Assembly (NCBI RefSeq): GCF_016907315.1
Contig: NZ_JAFBBS010000001.1
Span: 2,170,001 to 2,234,000, forward strand
Direction of reading: 5' to 3'
DNA length: 64,000 nucleotides
From: Microbacterium esteraromaticum
GTDB lineage: Bacteria; Actinomycetota; Actinomycetes; Actinomycetales; Microbacteriaceae
Part shown: positions 1 through 9,165 of the stretch, piece after piece
How the letters are laid out: the number at the start of each line of letters is the position of its first letter
Numbering within the stretch: the stretch's first letter is position 1
Translations under genes and position numbers: made by a program
Notes under the pieces: generated by a model
Told to the model about the DNA's origin: nothing
Database searches by the model: none
What the model saw: the letters and a program-made list of their open reading frames with translations, nothing else

Positions 1-2
1 TC

Positions 3-995
3 ATCACGTACCGCGGCGGCGGCGAGGTCTCCCGGACTGGCGTGGGGACGAGGACCTCGCAGACCGTGGTCGTACCCACCAGCACCGCTGACTACACGTA
101 CGCCGTGCGCGCGAAGAACAAGGCCGACTGGGGCCCGGTCGGCGCACAATCCGCTCCGCAGCGCGCGTTCGGTCAGCCGGGCGCCCCCTCGAACGTGAAG
201 GCGACACCGCTGGACAGCGCGATCCGCGTCGAGTTCACGATGACCGAGGCCGCGCGCAACGGCGCATCCCCCAGCGAGATGCGCTACCAGTTCCAGCGCA
301 ACGCCGAGCAGTGGCAGCCGTGGGACGGCCAGTCGCTCATTCCCGCGAACAACGGCACGCCGTACACCGTGCGGGTGCGGGCGTACTCGGTCGTGGGCGG
401 TCAGCAGTCGCAGACCGGTCCGTCTACGGCGTCGAACTCGGTCACGCCGTTCGGCCCACCGCACGCCCCGTCGGGTAGCGCGACGAAGAGCGGTGATCGA
501 GCGATCAGGCTGACGTGGGACTCGAGAGGCTCGGAGAACGGCCGGCCGATCACGACGTACATCAGCATCGACAACGGCGGCTGGCAGCGGGTCGACTCGA
601 AGACCGGCGAGCGCATCGTGGGCAACGGGTACGACCAGACGCACAACATCAAGGTGCGCGTCGAGGCCGAGGGAGGCGCGGCGGAGTCGCCGAGGTATTC
701 CGCGACCACCGATTCGCCCCCGAAGCCGACCGCTGAGACGGTCAAGGGCACGTCGGGCAGCTGGTCGAACTGCAACACGTACTCCTGCGCCTACATGAAG
801 GTGAAGGTGAGCAACTTCCCCGCGGGCAACTACCGCCTCTACTGCAACGACAGCGGTGGTCAGTGGGGCGGAGCCACGCACTACGTGCCGGCGAACGGCA
901 CGGCTCAGGCGACGTGCTACTACGGCATGCCGAACACCAAGGTGTGGGTGACCATCGGCGGCTGGGGCGACGCGCAACCCATGACCTGGTACTGA
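3..995 (+). CDS. Fibronectin type III repeat surface protein, C-terminal part (5' end outside window)
   Basis: The reading frame is open from the first complete codon at base 3, so this is the end of a larger protein. The roughly 330 visible residues contain FN3/Ig-like beta-sandwich units (repeated GAPSNVKATP- and GPPHAPSGSA-type starts, conserved Trp and Tyr). The last ~75 residues form a small domain with four Cys and aromatic-rich strands, ending in a Gly-Trp-rich tail. There is no LPXTG motif or terminal membrane helix in the visible part, so the protein is either secreted or anchored through its missing N-terminus. It lies 33 bp upstream of the MoxR gene in the same direction and is probably the first visible gene of the T7SS-associated operon. 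An extracellular role is inferred from the domain type. Confidence 0.8.
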   Translation: MTYRGGGEVSRTGVGTRTSQTVVVPTSTADYTYAVRAKNKADWGPVGAQSAPQRAFGQPGAPSNVKATPLDSAIRVEFTMTEAARNGASPSEMRYQFQRNAEQWQPWDGQSLIPANNGTPYTVRVRAYSVVGGQQSQTGPSTASNSVTPFGPPHAPSGSATKSGDRAIRLTWDSRGSENGRPITTYISIDNGGWQRVDSKTGERIVGNGYDQTHNIKVRVEAEGGAAESPRYSATTDSPPKPTAETVKGTSGSWSNCNTYSCAYMKVKVSNFPAGNYRLYCNDSGGQWGGATHYVPANGTAQATCYYGMPNTKVWVTIGGWGDAQPMTWY

Positions 996-1028
996 CGACA
1001 GACGAATTCGAGAACGGACAGCACAGCA

Positions 1029-2000
1029 ATGACCATGACCCCCGAACAGGCCGCCTGGTTCCAGGGCACCTTCCACCGTCTCGTCGAGAACGTCGACAAG
1101 GCGCTGCAGGGCAAGAGCGAGATCGTCAGCCTCGTCGTCGCCGCCATGCTCGCCGAGGGCCACGTGCTGCTCGAAGACGCACCTGGCACCGGCAAGACCA
1201 GCCTCGCGAAGGCGCTCGCGGCGACCGTGCAGGGCACCAGTTCGCGCATCCAGTTCACTCCCGACCTGCTGCCCTCCGACGTGACCGGCGTCACCATCTA
1301 CGATCAGCAGGCGCACCGCTTCGAGTTCCACAAGGGCCCGATCTTCGCGTCGATCGTGCTGGCGGACGAGATCAACCGCGCCTCGCCGAAGACCCAGTCG
1401 GCGCTGCTCGAGGTCATGGAGGAGTCGCGGGTCACCGTCGACGGCGTGACGCACGAGGCGGGTCGTCCGTTCCTCGTCATCGCCACGCAGAACCCGGTCG
1501 AGCAGGCGGGCACCTACAAGCTGCCCGAGGCGCAGCTCGACCGCTTCCTGATCAAGACATCGATCGGATACCCCGACCTCGACGTCGCAGAGCGCATCCT
1601 CGCCGGTGCCTCGGACCGCAACCCGTCGGCCGGCCTCACCGCGGTGATCACCACGGGCGCCGTGGCCGACATGGCCGATCTGGCCGCCACGGTGCACGTC
1701 GAGCCCGCGGTGCTGCGCTACACCGCCGAGCTGTCCGAGGCGACGCGCGGCGACTCCGCCATCCGCCTCGGTGTCTCGGTGCGCGGTGCGATCGCCATGA
1801 TCCGCATCGCGAAGGTGTGGGCAGCCGCACACGGCCGCCACTACGTGCTGCCCGACGACATCAAGGCCCTGGCCCGCCCGGTCTGGCAGCACCGTCTGCT
1901 GCTCGACGCCGAGGCGGAGTTCGCCGGCACCTCGGCAGAGAGCGTGATCGGGCGCGTGCTCGAGAACGTGGCTGCGCCGCAGGCGCGCGCGGCGGTCTGA
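1029..2000 (+). CDS. MoxR-family AAA+ ATPase
   Basis: This 323-residue protein has the full length of a MoxR ATPase. Walker A (APGTGKTS) is near residues 51-58, Walker B (ADEINRAS) near 110-118, and the sensor-1 region ATQNPVEQAG follows, with a C-terminal lid domain. MoxR proteins act as chaperone-like remodelling ATPases and usually pair with a DUF58 protein, which here begins in the overlapping TGATG at the stop codon. ATG 1029 has only a weak ribosome binding site, and ATG 1035 is an alternative. The gene sits inside an operon with FHA, kinase and EssC-type genes, so it may help assemble or control the secretion machine (inference). Confidence 0.93.
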   Translation: MTMTPEQAAWFQGTFHRLVENVDKALQGKSEIVSLVVAAMLAEGHVLLEDAPGTGKTSLAKALAATVQGTSSRIQFTPDLLPSDVTGVTIYDQQAHRFEFHKGPIFASIVLADEINRASPKTQSALLEVMEESRVTVDGVTHEAGRPFLVIATQNPVEQAGTYKLPEAQLDRFLIKTSIGYPDLDVAERILAGASDRNPSAGLTAVITTGAVADMADLAATVHVEPAVLRYTAELSEATRGDSAIRLGVSVRGAIAMIRIAKVWAAAHGRHYVLPDDIKALARPVWQHRLLLDAEAEFAGTSAESVIGRVLENVAAPQARAAV

Positions 2001-3259
2001 TGTCGCAGGCGACCGTGGTCGAGGGGGGCGCGTCCGGGCAGGAGGCGGGCTGGCGCGACGTCGTCGCCGTGCTCGGCGGGCGCGCGCTCGAGCGTCTGCG
2101 CATCGTCGCCGGGGTGGTGCGTCCGCTCGGGTGGATGCTGATGGCGCTGACCGCGCTGTTCTGGATCGTCGGCGCTGTGCAGGGGTGGCGCGAACTGGTC
2201 ATCGCCGCATGGGTGCTGGGGTTCGTGCTCGTGATCTGCGCGCTGTTCCTGATCGGACGCACGCAGTACGACGTGTCTCTCGACCTGGCCAGGACGCGTG
2301 TCGTGGTGGGGGAGCGGGCGATCGGCGCGCTGAAGCTCGAGAACCGCAGCAGCAGGGCGATCCTGCCCTCGCGTGTCGTGCTGCCCGTCGGCGCCGGGCG
2401 CGGCGAGTTCTCGATCCAGCGTCTCGCCGCAGGCCAGAGCGCCGAAGAGCTCTTCGCGATCCCCACGCAGCGCCGCGGCGTCGTCGAGGTCGGCCCAGTC
2501 AGCGTCGTGCGCGGCGACCCGCTCGGCGTCTTCGAGCGCGCTCACCGTCGTGACGATCCGGTCGACCTGTTCGTGCATCCGAAGACCGTGCTGTTCGGCG
2601 GTCAGTCGCTCGGGTTCCTGCGCGACCTCGAGGGTCTGCCTGCAGCAGACCTGTCGCGCGATGATGTCTCGTTCCACGCCCTGCTCGAGTACCAGCCGGG
2701 CGACGACCTGCGTCACGTGCACTGGCGCTCGACCGCCCGCACGGGAACCATGATGGTGCGCCAGTTCGAGGAGACCCGTCGTTCGCACTTCGTGATCGGC
2801 CTCTCGCGCTCGCGCGCCGACTACCGCTCCGAGGACGAGTTCGAGCTCGGCGTCTCGATCGCCGGATCCATCGGGCTTCGCGCGCTGCAGGACTCCCAGC
2901 GCGTGGATGTGCGCGTGCAGGGCCGCGAACTGGCATCCGGCACCGGAAAGCAGCTGCTGGACTCGCTCTCGGCGGTCGAGCAGTCGAAGCCGCGAGAGGG
3001 CGGCATCGCCGAGCTCGCCGGCGTCGTGTCGGCGGCCATGCCCACGGCCAGCGTCGTGGTGCTCGTCTGCGGGGCGAGCGTCGACGTCGAAGACCTGCGC
3101 CGCGCCTGCGCGCGTCTGCCGTTCGGGGCGCGTGCGCTCGCCGTCGTCGCCCAGCACGGGCTCGACAGCCCCGAGCTGCGCCGCATCGCCGATGCCGACG
3201 TGGTGACCGTCGGCGCGCTCGACCAGCTTCCCGTCGCACTGCAGAGGGTGCTCGCATGA
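2000..3259 (+). CDS. DUF58 domain membrane protein
   Basis: The product has 419 residues. Two hydrophobic helices lie at about residues 38-85. The DUF58 signature follows in the second half (YQPGDDLRHVHWRSTARTG near residues 232-250, then a conserved RQFEE). DUF58 proteins are von Willebrand A-related partners of MoxR ATPases, usually membrane anchored. The start ATG overlaps the moxR stop by one base and the end overlaps the next gene by four, so translation is probably coupled. The reading frame stays open far upstream of ATG 2000, but that part overlaps moxR in another frame and was excluded. Confidence 0.9.
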   Translation: MSQATVVEGGASGQEAGWRDVVAVLGGRALERLRIVAGVVRPLGWMLMALTALFWIVGAVQGWRELVIAAWVLGFVLVICALFLIGRTQYDVSLDLARTRVVVGERAIGALKLENRSSRAILPSRVVLPVGAGRGEFSIQRLAAGQSAEELFAIPTQRRGVVEVGPVSVVRGDPLGVFERAHRRDDPVDLFVHPKTVLFGGQSLGFLRDLEGLPAADLSRDDVSFHALLEYQPGDDLRHVHWRSTARTGTMMVRQFEETRRSHFVIGLSRSRADYRSEDEFELGVSIAGSIGLRALQDSQRVDVRVQGRELASGTGKQLLDSLSAVEQSKPREGGIAELAGVVSAAMPTASVVVLVCGASVDVEDLRRACARLPFGARALAVVAQHGLDSPELRRIADADVVTVGALDQLPVALQRVLA

Positions 3260-5646
3260 CCGCTCCGAAGACCGTCACCCCGTCGCGTCTGCGGCCCGGC
3301 TGGGTCATCGACATCGTCGCCGTCGGGATGCTGCTGCTCGCCGCGCTCGTCGGATTCTGGACCACGTTCGGCGGACCGAGCTTCCTGCTCGCGGCCGTGG
3401 GCGGTGTCGTGCTCGGGCTCGGGGTCGCGACCCTGTGCGCGTGGCGCGGGTGGGGCATCCTCATCGTCACCGGCGCGACGGTCGCCGTGTACTTCCTGCT
3501 GGGCGGTGCGCTCGCACTGCCGCACACGACGATGCTCGGCGTCATCCCCACGATCGACACCCTGGTCGCGCTGGCCGCAGGGGTGGTCACGTCGTGGAAG
3601 CAGCTGCTGACCACCGTCGCCCCGGTATCTGCCGCCGACGGACACCTGCTCGTTCCTTTCCTGATCGGCCTGGTCGCCGCCGTCGTCTCGGCCTCGCTCG
3701 CCCTGCGCCTGCGCCGGCTGGCGTGGTCGCTGCTGCCCGTCGTCGCAGCGCTGTTCCTGTCGATCGCGCTCGGCGTGCCGACCGCCGCCTTCCCGCTCGC
3801 CCAGGGCATCATCATCGCCGGGGTGGCCGCTGTGTGGATGTCTCTGCGCGCATGGTGGGCGCCGCAGTCGTCGGCCGTGAACGTGTCCGAGGCCGACCCG
3901 GCTCGCGCGCGGTACATGCGCATGCGCCGGCTCGTGGGCGGAGCGCTGGTCATCGCGCTGGCGGCCGGTGCGGGCGCGGCCGTGAACGCGGTGACGGCGC
4001 AGGCGGGCCCGCGCAGCGTGTTCCGCGATGCGATCATCCCGCCCTTCAACATCCGCGACTACGCGAGCCCCATGCAGGGGTTCCGCAAGACGGTGCGCGA
4101 TCAGAAGACGAAGACCCTGTTCACGGTGACGGGCCTGCCCGATGGTGCGCGCGTGCGCCTCGCCGCCATGGACGGCTGGGACGGCATGGTCTACAACGTG
4201 ACCGACGGCGGACCTGGGTCGTCGAGCGCCTTCCTGCCCCTGCGCAGCGACATGGCGACAGGCGCCGAGGGCGTGCCGGCTTCTCTGCGCTTCGAGATCG
4301 ACGACTACTCGGGTGTCTGGCTGCCCGGCGCCTCGGTGGTCGACGACGTTCGCTTCGACGGTGACCGCGCCGATGAGCTGCGCCGCACCGCGTACACCAA
4401 CTCGACGACCGACACCACCGTGGTCACCGCCGGTGTGAAGAAGGGCGACGCGTACACGGTCGACGCCGTCTTCGCGCCGAAGATCAGCGACGATGTGCTC
4501 AAAGAGGCGGAGTTCGCCAACATCAGGCAGAAGGTGTCGCCGTACTCGCCCGACGACCTCTCGGCGATGGCCGCCGACATCGTCACCGATGCCGAGACGC
4601 CCATCGAGCAGGCCAGGGCGCTCGAGACGTTCTTCGCCGAGGGCGGGTTCTTCAGCCACGGCCTCGAGGGCGAGGTGCTCTCACGCGCGGGTCACACCGC
4701 CGAGCGCATCAGCACCCTGCTCGGCGGCGACCAGATGATCGGCGACGACGAGCAGTACGCCGTCGCGATGGCCCTCGCCGCGCAGGAGGTCGGGATGCCC
4801 GTGCGGGTCGTCATGGGCTACTACCCCGACGGCGATCGCAAGGGCGAGCCCGTCTTCACCGCGACCGGCGACGACGTGCACGCCTGGGTCGAGATCGCCT
4901 TCGAGGGCTTCGGCTGGCTGCCGTTCGACCCGACCCCGCCAGAGGACAAGGTGCCTCAGGACCAGAACACCAAGCCGCGCGTCGACCCCAAGCCGCAGGT
5001 GCTGCAGCCGCCGCCCCCTCCGCAGGAGCCGGTCGATCTGCCGCCGACCGTGCCGGACGACCGCAAGGCCGAGGATGACAGCCTGAACGTGCTCGGCATC
5101 ATCGGCATGATCCTCGCGATCGTCGGGGTCTCGCTCGGGGTGCTGCTGCTGCTCGCGTCGCCGTTCATCGTGATCGGCGCGTGGAAGGCGGCCAAGCGGC
5201 GCTCGCGCCGCAACGCGGAGCGTCACTCCGATCGCATCAGCGGCGGATGGGACGAGCTGACTGACCGCGCGATCGACCACGGCGCGCGCATCGCCCCCGG
5301 GGGCACGCGTGTCGAAGAGGCCGGTGTCATGGCATCCACCCTGACGCTGCCCGCCGCCACCGCGCTCGCCGTGCGCGCCGACGGCCAGGTCTTCGGACCT
5401 GGTGAGCCGACGGCCGAGGAGGTCGACGCGTTCTGGCGCGAGGTCGACGCGGCGGTGGGAGACCTGCGCGGCGCCACCACCTTCTGGGGCCGGACGAAGG
5501 CCAGGCTGAGCCTGCGCTCTCTGACCGGCAACGGCAGGATGGCAGAGCGCATGCAGGAGCTGAAGGATGCCGCGGCCGCCCGCGTGCGGCGCGAACCTGG
5601 CAACATCGACAAGAAGAACACGACGTCCGAGAGCGAGACCCCATGA
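3256..5646 (+). CDS. Transglutaminase-like membrane protein lacking the catalytic cysteine
   Basis: The 796-residue protein has about seven N-terminal membrane helices (residues ~15-250), a long extracytoplasmic segment, a transglutaminase-like core at about 440-565, a Pro-rich stretch near 585, one more helix at ~612-640 and a basic cytoplasmic tail. The core keeps the His (HAWVEI, H542) and Asp (FDPTP, D558) of the Cys-His-Asp triad. The position normally holding Cys in the G-x-C-x-x-Y-A motif is Asp (GDDEQYA, D498), and the core contains no other Cys. The usual protease/transglutaminase chemistry is therefore unlikely; a peptide- or peptidoglycan-binding role is more plausible. It follows moxR and DUF58, the commonest neighbours of this family, with 4-bp overlaps on both sides. 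Confidence 0.9.
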   Translation: MTAPKTVTPSRLRPGWVIDIVAVGMLLLAALVGFWTTFGGPSFLLAAVGGVVLGLGVATLCAWRGWGILIVTGATVAVYFLLGGALALPHTTMLGVIPTIDTLVALAAGVVTSWKQLLTTVAPVSAADGHLLVPFLIGLVAAVVSASLALRLRRLAWSLLPVVAALFLSIALGVPTAAFPLAQGIIIAGVAAVWMSLRAWWAPQSSAVNVSEADPARARYMRMRRLVGGALVIALAAGAGAAVNAVTAQAGPRSVFRDAIIPPFNIRDYASPMQGFRKTVRDQKTKTLFTVTGLPDGARVRLAAMDGWDGMVYNVTDGGPGSSSAFLPLRSDMATGAEGVPASLRFEIDDYSGVWLPGASVVDDVRFDGDRADELRRTAYTNSTTDTTVVTAGVKKGDAYTVDAVFAPKISDDVLKEAEFANIRQKVSPYSPDDLSAMAADIVTDAETPIEQARALETFFAEGGFFSHGLEGEVLSRAGHTAERISTLLGGDQMIGDDEQYAVAMALAAQEVGMPVRVVMGYYPDGDRKGEPVFTATGDDVHAWVEIAFEGFGWLPFDPTPPEDKVPQDQNTKPRVDPKPQVLQPPPPPQEPVDLPPTVPDDRKAEDDSLNVLGIIGMILAIVGVSLGVLLLLASPFIVIGAWKAAKRRSRRNAERHSDRISGGWDELTDRAIDHGARIAPGGTRVEEAGVMASTLTLPAATALAVRADGQVFGPGEPTAEEVDAFWREVDAAVGDLRGATTFWGRTKARLSLRSLTGNGRMAERMQELKDAAAARVRREPGNIDKKNTTSESETP

Positions 5647-7007
5647 CGACGATTCCCCCCGGAGACATCGCGCCGATCCAGCGACGGGTGATCGCCTACG
5701 TCATCGACGCTCTCATCGCCGGCGTGCTGCCGGTCGTCGCCACCGTGGTCATCGCGAGCCTGATGGTCGGAGCCCTGCAGAGCCCCGAGTCGGCGGCGGG
5801 TGCGCTCGCCTCGGTGGCGGTGGCTGCGGGCGTCTCCGGCCTGCTGATCCTGGGCTGGTTCGTGGTCTACACGATCATGCAGACCGGCAAGGGATCGATC
5901 GGCATGCGGGCCCAGCGCATCCGGCTCGTCGGCGCGGTCGACCTGGCCCCGCTGTCGTTCTGGCGTGCGCTGCTGCGCAACGTCGTCTTCGCGGTCACCG
6001 GCTCGTTCGTCGTGGGCCTGTTCTCGCCGCTGTTCGACGGCACCGGCCGCTACCAGGGCTGGCATGACAAGGTCGCGGGCGCGATCATGCTGGACGCCGC
6101 GGCCGTGCCCGCCGCCGCATCCGCAGCCGCTCCGGCGGCGCCTTCGGTGACGCCTCCGGCACCTCCCGCACTGCCGAACCCGCTCGCGACGGGCGGCTAC
6201 ACCGGGCAGCCGACGCCGCCGGCCCCGCCGGCGCCGTTCGCCTTCCCGCAGCCGACGCGCGACGCGCCGCCGCTGCCCGACGGCTTCCCCGACGAGACGA
6301 TCGTCGCGCCGCGACACGCGTCGCCTGCCGCTCCGGTGCTGCCCGCCGCGCCCGCGTATCCCGCGGCGCCGGTCCCGGATGCCTCTGCCGCAGCCTCCGA
6401 TGAGACGATCGCCGCGCCGCCGGCGCGCCAGGAGCTTCCCGGCGATCCGCTCATCTCGTTCGTACCCGGCGTGACGCAGCCGGGTGCAGCCCCCGCGCCG
6501 CCCGCGCCCGCTCCGGCCGCGCCCGCGCCCGCTCCGGCTGCTCCGGCTCCGGTGGTTCCGGCTCCCGAGATCGCAGCTCCTGCGTCGCCTGCCGAGCAGG
6601 CTCCGGCTGCGCAGCACGGCTCCGCGCAGGCATCCGCTCACGACGTCGACGACGACCTCGAGGCGACCCGCATCAGCGTGCCCGGGCACCGTCTCGTCTT
6701 CACCTGGGACGACGGGCAGCGTGTGTCGGTCTCGACCCGCACGGTGTTCGGCCGCAACCCCGAGCAGGAGCCGGGCACCGTCGTCGTCTCCGTGCGCGAC
6801 GAGACCCTCTCGCTCTCGAAGACGCACTTCGAGGCGGGTTCCGAGCCGACCGGCGGCTGGGTCATGGACCGCCATTCGACGAACGGCCTGACGATCGTGC
6901 GCGACGGCACGCGCATCGCGTGCCCGCCCGGCCAGCGCGTGCCTGTGCGTCTGGGCGATGCCCTCGAGATCGGCGATCGCATCGTCACGATCGGGGGCTT
7001 CGCATGA
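5643..7007 (+). CDS. RDD membrane protein with C-terminal FHA domain
   Basis: The 454 residues comprise an RDD domain (residues ~8-150, with two or three membrane helices and a terminal WHDKVAGAI motif), a Pro/Ala-rich linker (~155-345) and a C-terminal FHA domain (~365-450). The FHA domain has a GRNP turn, SLSKTH and STNG motifs, the usual phosphothreonine-contacting loops. FHA domains read threonine phosphorylation, and a kinase and a PP2C phosphatase are encoded in the same operon. The protein resembles the product of the gene at 10832 in layout and motifs, so the two are paralogues. It may be a membrane scaffold that recruits phosphorylated components of the secretion machine (inference). 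Confidence 0.9.
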   Translation: MTTIPPGDIAPIQRRVIAYVIDALIAGVLPVVATVVIASLMVGALQSPESAAGALASVAVAAGVSGLLILGWFVVYTIMQTGKGSIGMRAQRIRLVGAVDLAPLSFWRALLRNVVFAVTGSFVVGLFSPLFDGTGRYQGWHDKVAGAIMLDAAAVPAAASAAAPAAPSVTPPAPPALPNPLATGGYTGQPTPPAPPAPFAFPQPTRDAPPLPDGFPDETIVAPRHASPAAPVLPAAPAYPAAPVPDASAAASDETIAAPPARQELPGDPLISFVPGVTQPGAAPAPPAPAPAAPAPAPAAPAPVVPAPEIAAPASPAEQAPAAQHGSAQASAHDVDDDLEATRISVPGHRLVFTWDDGQRVSVSTRTVFGRNPEQEPGTVVVSVRDETLSLSKTHFEAGSEPTGGWVMDRHSTNGLTIVRDGTRIACPPGQRVPVRLGDALEIGDRIVTIGGFA

Positions 7008-7822
7008 CGGCTCCGGTGATGGTCCGCGTGGGCTCATCGACCCATACGGGCACTCGCCGTGCCCTGAACGAAGACGCCCAGCTCTCGACGGCGCCGGTGT
7101 TCATCGTCGCCGACGGCATGGGCGGACACGAAGCAGGCGAGGTCGCCAGCGGCGCCGTGGTGGCCGAGTTCTCGCAGCTCGTGGGTCGCGATGCGCTCGA
7201 GCTCGACGATGTGCGACGGGCCGTCGCCCGCGCCCGCGCGTCGGTGGATCAGCTCGCGACGACGGGTGCCCGCGCGGGCACGACGCTCAGCGGCGTCGTC
7301 ATCTCGTCGGTCGACGGGCTCGGATACTGGCTGGCCGTGAACATCGGCGATTCGCGCACCTATCGATTCGCATCCGGTGAGCTCGAGCAGATCAGCGAGG
7401 ACCATTCGGTCATCCAGGAGCTGCTGGATGCCGGTGAGCTGACGCCAGAACAGGCGCTGACCGACTCGCGCCGCAACATCATCACCCGCGCGATCGGCGC
7501 AGGCAGCACCGGCGACGCCGATTTCTGGCTCTTCCCCGCCGAGCGCGGCGACCGCATGCTGGTCTGCTCGGACGGCCTCACCTCGGAGGTGTCCGAGGCG
7601 CGCATCACCGAGGTGCTCTCGAGCGAGGCCGACCCGCAGCGCGCGGCGGACCTGCTCACGGCCGACGCGGTGAACGCGGGCGGGCGCGACAACATCACGG
7701 TCGTGGTGGTCGACGCGGTCGCCGTCACCACGCGACCCGGAACGATCGTGCTCTCGGACGAGATGGACGATGTGGACGCCGACACCCGTCCGCGGGAGAC
7801 ACTGACTGGAGGGGTTCGATGA
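7004..7822 (+). CDS. PP2C-family Ser/Thr protein phosphatase
   Basis: This 272-residue protein carries the PP2C metal-binding motifs in order: RALNEDA near residue 20, VADGMGGHEAGE near 37-48, GDSRTYR, SDGLTSEV and the terminal DNITVVVVD. All metal-coordinating Asp positions expected from the family appear present. It should remove phosphate from Ser/Thr residues placed by the kinase encoded two genes downstream. It has no membrane helix. The start ATG 7004 lies in a 4-bp overlap with the preceding stop; an earlier in-frame ATG at 6920 was rejected because it overlaps the upstream FHA domain. Confidence 0.93.
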   Translation: MTAPVMVRVGSSTHTGTRRALNEDAQLSTAPVFIVADGMGGHEAGEVASGAVVAEFSQLVGRDALELDDVRRAVARARASVDQLATTGARAGTTLSGVVISSVDGLGYWLAVNIGDSRTYRFASGELEQISEDHSVIQELLDAGELTPEQALTDSRRNIITRAIGAGSTGDADFWLFPAERGDRMLVCSDGLTSEVSEARITEVLSSEADPQRAADLLTADAVNAGGRDNITVVVVDAVAVTTRPGTIVLSDEMDDVDADTRPRETLTGGVR

Positions 7823-9165
7823 ACCAGTTCGCTTACCGGCCCGGCACCTGGCAGCTCGTCGTCGAATCCGGCGGCTTCGTCGCCGTGCCGGCCGACGTCG
7901 AGGCCGCTCGTCTCGAGACGCTGCACCGCATGCTGCGAGACGGCACCCCGGCCCTGACCGATGTGATCGACGTGCTTGCGGCCGGTTCCATCGCCGCCCT
8001 CGGATCGTTCGCGGTGGCCCTCACCTCGGGCGACTCGATCCGCTTCGCCGTTCGCGGACCCGTGCAGGCGCGCATCGTCTCCTCCGGCGACGACGAGGTC
8101 GTGTCCGGTGCCGAGGTCAGCACGTGGACAGAGCGCTTCATCGCCGACGCGCAGGGCTTCGAGCTCACCATCGACGACGCGCAGAGCGACGCCTGGTACC
8201 CGATCGTGTCGGGTGTCGTGCTCGCGGCGGCTCTGCGCCAGGGGGAGACGGCGGCGACCCCGGCGCAGGCTGCGGATCCGGATGCCGATGGCGCGTCGGC
8301 TACGGCGACGGACGCCTCCGCGCCGGTCGCGCTCGATCCCGCCGCTGAGGCCGTTCCGGCAGCTGTCGAGGATGCCGAAGACGACGAGCCGGCCGTCTCC
8401 GAGCCGGTCGTCTCGGAGCCCGAGCCCGAGGCAGAGTTCGAGCCCGAGGCAGCGTCCGAGTCGGAGGGGGATCCCGAACCCGGACAGCAGCAGGAGGCCG
8501 AGCCCGAGCCGCAGCCGGATTCCGGGGTCGCGTCGTCGTCGCAGCCGGAGCCCGAGGCGGGCGCCGCATCCTTTCACGGGGACGACTCGGCGATCGCGCA
8601 GACTCTCATCCCGGCCGATCTGACCCTGGCGCCGATGAGCGAGGGCGACGTGACCCCCTCCTCCGACCTCCCCGGTCTCGGAGACCACGACGGTGCGACC
8701 ATCTCGGCCGCCGAGCTGCGCCGCCTGCGGTCGCAGCAGGGCCTCACCACCGAGCCGCCGACCGCCGGCCCCGACGCGCCCACTGCGGTGCTCCCCGTCG
8801 TCGACTCCTCCGTCGCCTCCGTCGTGCACGGCGTCGCACGTCTGTCGACCGGGCAGGTCATCGAGCTCGACCGCACGGTGATCATCGGCCGCCGGCCGCG
8901 CTCGACCCGCGTCAGCGGCGACAGCATGCCGCACCTCGTCGCCGTCGACAGCCCGCAGCAGGACATCTCGCGCAGCCACCTCGAGATCCGCCCGGAGGGC
9001 GACTCCGTGGTCGTGATCGATCTGCGCACCACCAACGGGTCGACCCTGCTGCGCCCTGGCGCCGACCCCGTGCGCCTGCACCCCGGCGAGCACACCCTCG
9101 TGCTCAGCGGAGACGTCGTCGACCTCGGCGACGGCGTGACGGTCGCGTTCGAAGGACTCGTGTGA
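7819..9165 (+). CDS. FHA domain protein with acidic linker
   Basis: The product has 448 residues. The N-terminal ~160 residues are a compact domain I do not recognise. A very acidic Glu/Pro/Ala linker spans ~165-270, and the last ~100 residues are an FHA domain (IIGRRPRSTR, ISRSHLEIR and TTNGSTLL, the Arg, Ser-His and Asn contact motifs). The protein appears soluble. It sits between the phosphatase and the kinase, with 4-bp overlaps at both ends. It is probably a phosphothreonine-dependent adaptor, and Thr residues in the linkers of this operon are candidate kinase targets (inference). Confidence 0.88.
   Translation: MNQFAYRPGTWQLVVESGGFVAVPADVEAARLETLHRMLRDGTPALTDVIDVLAAGSIAALGSFAVALTSGDSIRFAVRGPVQARIVSSGDDEVVSGAEVSTWTERFIADAQGFELTIDDAQSDAWYPIVSGVVLAAALRQGETAATPAQAADPDADGASATATDASAPVALDPAAEAVPAAVEDAEDDEPAVSEPVVSEPEPEAEFEPEAASESEGDPEPGQQQEAEPEPQPDSGVASSSQPEPEAGAASFHGDDSAIAQTLIPADLTLAPMSEGDVTPSSDLPGLGDHDGATISAAELRRLRSQQGLTTEPPTAGPDAPTAVLPVVDSSVASVVHGVARLSTGQVIELDRTVIIGRRPRSTRVSGDSMPHLVAVDSPQQDISRSHLEIRPEGDSVVVIDLRTTNGSTLLRPGADPVRLHPGEHTLVLSGDVVDLGDGVTVAFEGLV

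Noticed and set aside
2821..4659. Long minus-strand open frame opposite the DUF58 and transglutaminase-like genes
   Set aside because: The composition is low-complexity Arg/Gly/His/Glu, with no ribosome site and no family features. It is a shadow of the plus-strand genes.
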